Shown here in pieces: positions 1 through 5,290 of a stretch of 7,811 nucleotides of DNA (position 1 is its first letter; each line of letters starts with the position of its first letter). The DNA lies in contig NZ_ML142859.1 in the NCBI RefSeq assembly GCF_004138495.1, forward strand, positions 91,385 to 99,195, read 5' to 3'. Made by a program: the position numbers and the translations under genes. Source of the stretch: Phytoactinopolyspora endophytica (lineage in GTDB: Bacteria; Actinomycetota; Actinomycetes; Jiangellales; Jiangellaceae). Under the pieces are notes generated by a model that saw only the letters and a list, made by a program, of their open reading frames with translations, did not search any database and was not told the origin of the DNA.

Positions 1-1888
1 CCTCGTCGGACGGACGGTGTCCCTGACCGGGCAATGGAAGCAGGTTGTGCGCCTTGCCGGCTGCCGTCAGCGCGGCGGAGAGCCGGAAGGCGTGCGTGCT
101 CCACACGTTGGTGTCCGCGAGACCCTGGACGATGAGCAACGGGCGGATGAGGTCGGCAGCGTACGGAAGGAGCGAACAGCGACGGTAGGCCCCGGCGTTG
201 CCGTCCGGATCGCCGAGGAACCGCTCCTTCCAGTACGTGTCGTACATCCGCTGGTCACTCAACGCTGCCCCGGCGACTCCCGCATGGAACACCTCGGGGT
301 GGTGGAGCACCGCCGCGGCGGCGAGGAACCCACTGAAGCTCCAGCCACGGAAGGCGACGCGGCCGAGATCCAGGTCATCATCCCGTTCCGCGACGGCGTG
401 AAGCGCGTCGATCTGGTCCTGCAGGACTGGACTGACGACGTCGCCGTGTATCGCGCGTGAGAAGGCCGGGCCCCTGCCGGGGGTCCCTCGGCCGTCGGCG
501 GTGAGAACCACGAACCCATGCTCGGCGAACCATTGTGACAGCAGGTAGTGCCACGAGCGGCAGGAGAGCGCGAGCTGCATGCCGGGGCCCGCATAGGGGT
601 TGATGAGCACCGGGAGCCTGCCGGAATGCTCGTCGTGCCACGAAGGTTTGAAAACGGCAGTGCGCAGCGCGCGGTCTCCGGCGCGGAGAAGCTCGAGGCG
701 CAGGTCGAGCACAGGAGTCTCCTCATGCGAGGCGATTGGCCGCCCGTCGACTGTCGCTCTCCGGCCGGCGAAGGTCCGGCTGTCGACCAAAGTCGTCCCT
801 CCGACACGGAAGCCGTCGTGGACGCCGGGTTCTTCGCTGAGTTTGCGCAGCTTGCCGTCATAGACGTACAGGTGCTGCTCGCTCGGCTCGGTCCGGGCGA
901 GCAGACTGATCGTGTCACCGTCGACGGCTCGGACCTGGCTGACCTGGAGGCCGGGCGGAGTGACGAGCCGGTCGCCGACGATCAACCGGTCGGTGTCGGT
1001 ATCGGCGTCGCGCTCGACCCAGATCAGATCACCGGATACGGTGCGCCCCGGCGTTCCGATGGCGACGTCGACCCATTCCGGGTCCGTGACTTCGCGGACG
1101 AGGCTGGTGATCCCGGTGTCCGTGTCGACCTCGAGGAGGTGAACGATCCGTTGGTCGCGGGTTTGCACGGCGATCAGGGGCCGCTCCGCGCTCCAGTCCG
1201 CGCGGACCAGGTACTCGAACCGCTCGCGATCCCACTGAACCTCTATCGACATGCCGGCCACGTCGACGACGTGCAACGACACATCGGCGTTCAACGTGCC
1301 GACGACGGGATAGCGGACGCGCCGAGGTGGTTCGCTGGGGCGTGCCGGGTCGGTGAGATGCAGGACCTGGACGGCGCTCTCATCGATCCGGGCGACCAGC
1401 AGACGGTTGCCGTCCGGTGCCCACCAATGCCCGCGGTCGCGGTCCATCGACATCCAGGCGGCGTACTCCGGCAACCCGTACGTGATGTCGTCGGTCTCCG
1501 GCTTGCACAGGACCCGGTCGTCGGAACAGTCGACGTCGATGATGTGCAACGCCCGGTCATGGACGTACGCGATGACGGAGCCGCTCGGGTCGACACGAGG
1601 ATGCTGGGCGCCGGCCACGGGTAGTGGTGCACACCGACCGGTGCGGAGATCGGCCAGGTAGAGGTTGGACTTGTGTACCGCGGTGGCGAAGGCCGTTGTC
1701 CGCTCAGCGCAGTACGAGTCAGCCCCGCCGATACAGCGGTCCGCGTGGTCTTCGACATCGCGTACCCACAGCTCACCGTCCCGGAGGTAGGTGATGAAGC
1801 GGCCGTCGTGAGCTGCCCGGAACTCGTCGGGGACGCCGGACGTGAATCGCTTGGTGCGGGCGAGTTGCCGTGGAAGATCCTCGGTCAT
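1..1888 (-). CDS. S9 family serine peptidase, DPP-IV-like (C-terminal end outside window)
   Basis: Prolyl-oligopeptidase-clan serine peptidase; family members cleave peptides, often after proline. The frame is open from an ATG at 1888 to the left edge (629 codons), so only a short C-terminal tail is missing. A Shine-Dalgarno AAAGGAGC (1895-1902) supports the start. Residues 1 to about 400 form the beta-propeller, beginning like the family (KRFTSGVPDEFR) and carrying GHWWAPDG (153-160). The alpha/beta-hydrolase domain follows, with YAGPG near 432, nucleophile Ser517 in GWSFSG (codon 338-340), Asp592 in GLADTN (113-115) and His624 in GQGH (17-19). The Ser-Asp and Asp-His gaps (75 and 32 residues) are close to those of DPP-IV (78 and 32). 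No signal peptide is seen, so it is probably cytoplasmic. Two oddities: the substrate-binding Glu-Glu pair reads Met146-Ser147, and the elbow has Ser where Gly is usual. Class assignment is firm; aminodipeptidase specificity is doubtful. Confidence 0.93.
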   Translation of the reverse strand, partial: MTEDLPRQLARTKRFTSGVPDEFRAAHDGRFITYLRDGELWVRDVEDHADRCIGGADSYCAERTTAFATAVHKSNLYLADLRTGRCAPLPVAGAQHPRVDPSGSVIAYVHDRALHIIDVDCSDDRVLCKPETDDITYGLPEYAAWMSMDRDRGHWWAPDGNRLLVARIDESAVQVLHLTDPARPSEPPRRVRYPVVGTLNADVSLHVVDVAGMSIEVQWDRERFEYLVRADWSAERPLIAVQTRDQRIVHLLEVDTDTGITSLVREVTDPEWVDVAIGTPGRTVSGDLIWVERDADTDTDRLIVGDRLVTPPGLQVSQVRAVDGDTISLLARTEPSEQHLYVYDGKLRKLSEEPGVHDGFRVGGTTLVDSRTFAGRRATVDGRPIASHEETPVLDLRLELLRAGDRALRTAVFKPSWHDEHSGRLPVLINPYAGPGMQLALSCRSWHYLLSQWFAEHGFVVLTADGRGTPGRGPAFSRAIHGDVVSPVLQDQIDALHAVAERDDDLDLGRVAFRGWSFSGFLAAAAVLHHPEVFHAGVAGAALSDQRMYDTYWKERFLGDPDGNAGAYRRCSLLPYAADLIRPLLIVQGLADTNVWSTHAFRLSAALTAAGKAHNLLPLPGQGHRPSDE

Positions 1889-1993
1889 GGCATTGCTCCT
1901 TTGACTCTCTCATCCGAAGGTCCGGCCGAACCCGTTGACACGGGCGGACCGAAGGGTGGATCCACGCCAGCTGAATGGGCGTGGGCAGGCGCA

Positions 1994-2021
1994 TTTGAGG
2001 ACGTCGTCGGACGTCCTCAAA
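1994..2021. repeat. Perfect inverted repeat, 12-bp arms, 4-nt loop
   Basis: Left arm TTTGAGGACGTC (1994-2005), loop GTCG (2006-2009), right arm GACGTCCTCAAA (2010-2021); all 12 pairs match. A 9-bp direct repeat GTGGGCAGG flanks it at 1981-1989 and 2031-2039, exactly 50 bp apart. It lies 105 bp upstream of the S9 start codon and 226 bp upstream of the GNAT start. There is no T-run on either side, and it sits upstream of both genes, so a terminator is unlikely. An operator for a dimeric regulator, or a hairpin in the S9 leader RNA, fits better. The binding partner is unknown. Confidence 0.7.
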
Positions 2022-2056
2022 CGAGGCTTGGTGGGCAGGGGGCAGATCACCCTGAC

Positions 2057-2076
2057 CTGTCCGCGTGCGCGGACAG
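2057..2076. repeat. Perfect inverted repeat, 9-bp arms, 2-nt centre
   Basis: Left arm CTGTCCGCG (2057-2065), centre TG, right arm CGCGGACAG (2068-2076). The size and tight symmetry resemble operators of dimeric regulators such as TetR-family proteins, but no regulator gene adjoins it, and a 9-bp GC-rich dyad could occur by chance in a window this size. It is listed because it sits 36 bp from the longer palindrome in the same divergent promoter region. Confidence 0.45.
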
Positions 2077-2247
2077 AGAATTCCCGTGGGAAGTCGACGG
2101 CGGATTGCGCCGACGCGGCAGGAATGGTGGGACTTCGGCGTGACCGAAGCTGCGCCGTGCCCGACAGGCGGCGTCGCCGCTATGGGGAATGTAGGCATAC
2201 CCGGTGCTCGGTCCGCAAATCGCCGGCGGCGTGGGGAAGCATGTTGT

Positions 2248-2850
2248 ATGACTGTCTCTATGGCACAGCTCAGTCCGCCGACCGTCGATGTCCATGAGTC
2301 GTTCCTCGCCGCCATGGCGGAGTTTCAGGCCGAAGGTCGTGGCTACCTCGAGGATCGGTCGATGATCGGTAGTGAGATCCGCACCTACGGCAGGTCGTGG
2401 TCCTCACCGGAGGTATTCACCGAGTACGTGCGGTGGTTACGAGCTCAGGCGCTCGAATCCTCGACGCGACCGAACGGCTGGGTGCCGTCGACGACCTTGT
2501 GGTGGGTGGACGGCGTACACTTTCTCGGCCGGATCGCCATCCGGCACTGGCTCAATGCCCATCTCAGAAGGCTCGGCGGCCACATCGGATATGACGTCAG
2601 GCCGTCCGCCCGCCGTCTGGGTCACGCGACGGCGATGTTGCATGCCGCCCTGCCGGTCGCGCATGAGCTGGGGATCGAACAGGCACTGATCACCTGCGAC
2701 GAGGACAATGTCGCCTCGCGCAAGGTCATCGAGCGCAACGGTGGCGTGTTCGAGAACAAGATCGACAACAAGTTGCGCTTCTGGACGCCCGCGCTCCAGC
2801 CGGACGATCCAGCGAACCCGCGGTCAGCCGGACAGGAACGACACGCGTAG
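2248..2850 (+). CDS. GNAT family N-acetyltransferase
   Basis: Predicted acetyl-CoA-dependent N-acetyltransferase of 200 aa, acting in the cytoplasm on an unknown amine substrate. The GNAT core is visible: a strand ending HIGYDVRP (112-119), the acetyl-CoA pyrophosphate loop with an RRLGHA signature (122-127), and the C-terminal block DEDNVASRKVIERNGG (151-166) typical of the COG3981-like branch. The frame is open back to 2065, but the upstream part is arginine-rich intergenic sequence. The ATG at 2248 has a GGGGAAG ribosome-binding site (2233-2239) at 8-nt spacing and yields a normal GNAT length; an in-frame ATG at 2260 is the alternative. Codon 64 (2437-2439) is the rare leucine codon TTA. 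The 3' end overlaps the convergent YjbQ gene by 27 bp. The fold is secure; the substrate cannot be inferred. Confidence 0.9.
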   Translation: MTVSMAQLSPPTVDVHESFLAAMAEFQAEGRGYLEDRSMIGSEIRTYGRSWSSPEVFTEYVRWLRAQALESSTRPNGWVPSTTLWWVDGVHFLGRIAIRHWLNAHLRRLGGHIGYDVRPSARRLGHATAMLHAALPVAHELGIEQALITCDEDNVASRKVIERNGGVFENKIDNKLRFWTPALQPDDPANPRSAGQERHA

Positions 2851-3225
2851 GTGGCGGTCCTTGTTGTCGACGTTGGAGTCGACGATCACCACGCTCTGCC
2901 ACGTACCCAGCGCCAGGTCGCCGTCGATCACTGGAAGGGTGAGCGAGGACGAGATGAAAGCGGGCAGGACATGGTCGCGTCCGTGGCCGGGGCTTCCGTG
3001 CCGATGGCGGTAGATGTCCTCACGAGGTAGGAGCCGCTCGACGGCGTCCGCGAGGTCGGGCTCGCTCAGAGCGCCGGTCTCGATCAGCGCAAGACCCGCG
3101 GTTGCGTGCGGCACGAACAGATGGCAGAGCCCGTCGCCGCGTCCGCGGCAGTATCTGCTGGCCACCGATGTGACGTCGGTGACCATCTCGGTTCCGGTAT
3201 GCACGTCGAAGATGTCGCTGTCCAC
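2824..3225 (-). CDS. YjbQ/UPF0047 family protein (secondary thiamine-phosphate synthase-type)
   Basis: A 133-aa protein of the YjbQ family. The E. coli member has a weak thiamine-phosphate-synthase-like activity, but the physiological role is not settled. Conserved blocks: HLFVPHATAGLALIE (35-49, equivalent to the HTSA region), a histidine-rich RHRHGSPGHGRDH (73-85) probably lining the metal or ligand site, GTWQ (107-110), and DNKDRHLRVSFL near the end. I chose the GTG at 3225 because it gives the family's usual short N-terminus, about 14 residues before the first conserved block. No Shine-Dalgarno precedes it; a CACAAT -10-like box (3232-3237) ends six bases upstream, consistent with a leaderless transcript. 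In-frame ATG 3267 and TTG 3294 would extend it but also lack ribosome-binding sites. Family assignment is strong, biochemical function uncertain. Confidence 0.9.
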   Translation of the reverse strand: MDSDIFDVHTGTEMVTDVTSVASRYCRGRGDGLCHLFVPHATAGLALIETGALSEPDLADAVERLLPREDIYRHRHGSPGHGRDHVLPAFISSSLTLPVIDGDLALGTWQSVVIVDSNVDNKDRHLRVSFLSG

Positions 3226-3542
3226 CCGACCATTGTGACCGGGTGGTGTGCCCGTGTTCCAGCGCATCCAAGCCGGGGCGTAGCGCGAGACCAACGACAG
3301 GTCTGACCAGTCCGTGCACCTGCAACCTCGCCCGCTTCGGTGCTCTGATCAGCGACGACGGTCTGCCGCAAGCCCAAGTCGTGCCGCACTCGAACACGCT
3401 GTTGCATCTTCGGCGTTTGCCCGGGGACGACACGGGAAATGATGTTGGGCGAATGCGCGAGAACGTGAAATGAAGAGCGGCACTCGACAATGCCCCACCT
3501 GAGCACGTGGCTTGGTGGACGGGCTGTATGGAGGACTGGATC
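3226..3542. other. Intergenic region, no gene recognised
   Basis: A 317-bp gap between the divergent YjbQ and small membrane protein genes. A plus-strand frame of 76 codons (3243-3473) and a minus-strand frame entering YjbQ from 3506 have no recognisable protein features. No RNA gene or clear promoter boxes were seen. It must hold the promoters of both neighbours. Confidence 0.5.
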
Positions 3543-3902
3543 ATGATAGCGCTAGCGATACTTCTTCTCGCTGTCGCGATTGCGCTGGCAGTCATCGTCG
3601 TTCTTGAGGGCGGCGAGACGGTGGCCATGGACGTGTTCGGCGCCGGGTTCGACATCCCTGCCTGGGGCGTGTTCCTCGCCGGTGCCGGGACCGGTCTCAT
3701 CGCCTTGTGCGGTCTCGCCCTGCTGCTGTTCGGCATCCGTCAGGTGCAGGAGCGCCGACGCGAGCTCGAGTATCTGCGGAAGAAGGTCAGAGATCAGGAA
3801 CGCTCCGAGACGGAGCCGGAGCTGGACGAGACCGTGGGGCCGGACACGACGGGCAACTGGTCTGCCTACGGCAGGCGCGGCCGCCCGGTCGATGTCTCCT
3901 GA
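3543..3902 (+). CDS. Small two-helix membrane protein, LapA-domain-like
   Basis: A 119-aa predicted inner-membrane protein of unknown function. It has an N-terminal hydrophobic helix (about residues 2-21), a polar loop (22-41, containing ETVAMDVFG), a second helix (about 43-65), then a charged heptad-like segment RQVQERRRELEYLRKKVRDQ (about 66-85) and an acidic, disordered-looking tail. Two helices flanking a short loop, then a basic coiled coil, is the layout of LapA/DUF1049-type small proteins common in actinobacteria; the resemblance is topological, not motif-based. The ATG at 3543 is preferred because GGAGG (3530-3534) sits 8 nt upstream; an ATG at 3528 overlaps that site and is less likely. 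The stop lies 3 bp from the stop of the convergent methyltransferase. Confidence 0.8.
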   Translation: MIALAILLLAVAIALAVIVVLEGGETVAMDVFGAGFDIPAWGVFLAGAGTGLIALCGLALLLFGIRQVQERRRELEYLRKKVRDQERSETEPELDETVGPDTTGNWSAYGRRGRPVDVS

Positions 3903-3905
3903 CGG

Positions 3906-4454
3906 CTACTGCGAGGCATGGATCAGCATCATCGTCTTGCGCCCGTAGGGACACTGGATGGTGCGGACGTCCGTATGGCCGAGGTCGGAGAGGCGGGTCA
4001 CCACCTCGCTCGCCTGTTCCGCGGTGATCCCGTGTCCCGGCTTCTTGAGCAGTCGCTCCGCGATCAGGAGGCGGCCGCTGGGCGCAAGCTTGGCGGTCAG
4101 CGAGGTCAGCCCGGCGTCGCGGTCGGGCCAGTGATGCATCGACGCCAGTGAGAAGATCACAGTGAACGTGCCGTCGTCGAATGGCAGGTTCTCCGCACTG
4201 CCCACGCGAGCGTCTACTCCGGGCACTCGCTTGCGGACCATGTCGACGAACGTCGCGGAGGGATCGACGGCGGCCACCCGATCGGCGCCGATGTTTTCAG
4301 CGACGAGTGCGACCGCGGCCCCGGGGCCACAGCCGACCTCCAGCGCGCGGTCGTCCGCGGAGAGCTCGGCAGCGTCGACGACGATTCCGTTCGACTTCGA
4401 TCGGCCGTAGAGCCAGCCGTAGATCCGCCCAGTGACAGCCCCGAAGCTTCGCAT
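3906..4454 (-). CDS. Class I SAM-dependent methyltransferase
   Basis: A 182-aa predicted small-molecule methyltransferase of the UbiE/Methyltransf_11 type. Motif I is ALEVGCGPG (37-45), the acidic residue binding the SAM ribose is Asp64 in AAVDP, the SAENLPFDDGTF block (86-97) leads to the motif-II strand and SLASMHHW (102-109), and APSGRLLIAERL forms motif III. It is short for the class, with little room for a separate substrate domain beyond the N-terminal helix (residues 1-30). The gene starts 9 bp after the TetR stop codon in the same orientation. The only ribosome-binding-like sequence (GAGG) is right against the ATG, so translational coupling to TetR is likely. By context its substrate may relate to the compound sensed by TetR or exported by the neighbouring transporter, but that is inference. 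Confidence 0.92.
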   Translation of the reverse strand: MRSFGAVTGRIYGWLYGRSKSNGIVVDAAELSADDRALEVGCGPGAAVALVAENIGADRVAAVDPSATFVDMVRKRVPGVDARVGSAENLPFDDGTFTVIFSLASMHHWPDRDAGLTSLTAKLAPSGRLLIAERLLKKPGHGITAEQASEVVTRLSDLGHTDVRTIQCPYGRKTMMLIHASQ

Positions 4455-4463
4455 GGCCTCAGG

Positions 4464-5153
4464 TTACTTCTGCCCGGCGTCATCCGGGTGGCCCGAATCT
4501 TCGGTCGGTGGGCGTGCTGCAAAGGCTTGAAGGAACGTGTCCACGGCGGTTCGGGTCAGGCTTTTCAGCTCGGAGTCCGGTAGCGGGCGCGTGCCCAGGG
4601 CGGAGCGCGCCTCAACAGGTCCAGTGAGCAGGGCGATGAACTGTTCTGCCGCGACGACCGGATCCTCTGTCCGAAGGCGTCCGGCAAGAGAGAGCCGTGC
4701 CAGGCGGTCGGCGAGGGCTTCCTCGACACGCGTCGCCGCCCGTCCGCGGACGATGTCGAGCAGGTCGGGAAACCTGGTGATCTCGGCGTAGAGCAAGCGT
4801 CGAAGCGCCGAAGATCGTTCGTCGCAGTAGCATTCGAGCATTCGGTAACCCACGTCTTCAAGGGTGCCCCGGACGTCGTCGCCGGAGTTGTGCAGCAGCT
4901 CGACCGCGGCCAGGTTCTTGGCCATGACCTGGTCCGCGTCGACGACGACGGCTTCCCGAAACAGGGACTCCTTATCGCCGAAATGGTTGTAGACGGTGGG
5001 CTTGGCCACCCCAGCTTCAGCCGCGATCACGTCCACGCTTGCATGCGAGTACCCCTCGCGGGCGAACACGGAGAACGCGGCGAACAGGATCGCCTGTCGT
5101 TTGTCGATGCGCCCACGTGCGGTTCCATGCGCCGAGGTGTTGGCCGGACTCAC
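4464..5153 (-). CDS. TetR/AcrR family transcriptional regulator
   Basis: A 229-aa dimeric DNA-binding repressor. The N-terminal TetR helix-turn-helix spans about residues 20-67: ILFAAFSVFAREGYSHASVD, then IAAEAGVAKPTVYNHFGDK, the classic recognition helix. The C-terminal ligand/dimerisation domain (about 80-215) resembles the AefR-like TetR_C group (ALRRLLYAEITRFPDL, then VAAEQFIALLTGPVE). The start is a GTG at 5153 with no strong ribosome-binding site; a TAAAAT -10-like box on the minus strand (5184-5189) is about 30 nt upstream. It is divergent from the MFS exporter across an AT-rich 137-bp region with repeated half-sites, and is followed 9 bp later by the methyltransferase. It most likely represses itself, the methyltransferase and the exporter until a ligand binds. 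Confidence 0.93.
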   Translation of the reverse strand: MSPANTSAHGTARGRIDKRQAILFAAFSVFAREGYSHASVDVIAAEAGVAKPTVYNHFGDKESLFREAVVVDADQVMAKNLAAVELLHNSGDDVRGTLEDVGYRMLECYCDERSSALRRLLYAEITRFPDLLDIVRGRAATRVEEALADRLARLSLAGRLRTEDPVVAAEQFIALLTGPVEARSALGTRPLPDSELKSLTRTAVDTFLQAFAARPPTEDSGHPDDAGQK

Positions 5154-5290
5154 GCTGCCATGCTACCGCGGCATCCGCCCCATATTTTACTGATTAGTTC
5201 AATTTGGCTACCTCGCTGGTTGCGTTGGAAGGATGAGTGAAGCTAATTTGAACTTGCCAGTTAAATTCGCTTTACTCATTTGGGGACTTC
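5154..5290. promoter_or_regulatory. Divergent TetR/MFS promoter-operator region
   Basis: A 137-bp region between the divergent starts. Positions 5181-5280 are about 38% GC by hand count, far below the flanking genes. For the exporter the best promoter is TTGAAC (5248-5253), a 17-bp spacer and TTTACT (5271-5276). It would start transcription only about 8 nt before the ATG, close to the GGGGA ribosome-binding site (5282-5286), so another start site is possible. For TetR, TAAAAT on the minus strand (5184-5189) is a good -10 without a good -35. Confidence 0.65.
5242..5270. promoter_or_regulatory. Candidate TetR operator (inverted repeat)
   Basis: Arms GCTAATTTGAACT (5242-5254) and AGTTAAATTCGC (5259-5270) are separated by TGCC. 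The reverse complement of the right arm is GCGAATTTAACT, matching the left arm except for one mismatch and one inserted base. A third copy of the half-site, AGTTCAATTTGGC, lies at 5196-5208 between the TetR start and this dyad. The dyad covers the -35 and spacer of the best exporter promoter, and the third copy lies just upstream of the TetR -10-like box, as expected for a repressor controlling both directions. The operator role is inferred from position and symmetry. Confidence 0.5.

Larger units (their letters stand above)
1889..2247. promoter_or_regulatory. Divergent intergenic region with several inverted repeats
   Basis: This 359-bp stretch lies between the starts of the S9 peptidase (leftward) and the GNAT acetyltransferase (rightward), so it should hold both promoters. 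Open frames crossing it encode no recognisable protein and are arginine/proline-rich shadow sequence. It contains a perfect 12-bp-arm palindrome (1994-2021), a 9-bp-arm palindrome (2057-2076), and shorter dyads at 1931-1944 (CCCGT/ACGGG), 2133-2149 (CTTCGG/CCGAAG) and 2168-2180 (GCGGCG/CGCCGC). I could not assign convincing -35/-10 boxes for either gene. Short GC-rich dyads arise by chance; the 12-bp one is hard to dismiss. Confidence 0.6.

Noticed and set aside
548..1624. Open frame of 358 codons on the plus strand
   Set aside because: It is in exact codon register antisense to the S9 peptidase, which has no codons complementary to stops there. The composition is Asp/Arg/Val-rich with no recognisable domain, while the minus strand gives a full S9 protein.
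1935..1940. TTGACA as a -35 promoter box
   Set aside because: Perfect hexamer, but 17 bp downstream is GGATCC, not a usable -10 box; it also forms part of the small CCCGT/ACGGG dyad.
2065..2247. N-terminal extension of the GNAT gene to an upstream start
   Set aside because: The extra 61 residues are Arg-rich with no domain and run through palindromes; the ATG at 2248 has a good ribosome-binding site.
3243..3473. 76-codon plus-strand frame between YjbQ and the small membrane protein
   Set aside because: No ribosome-binding site, no recognisable sequence features; its 5' end only adjoins the YjbQ start region. Treated as intergenic.
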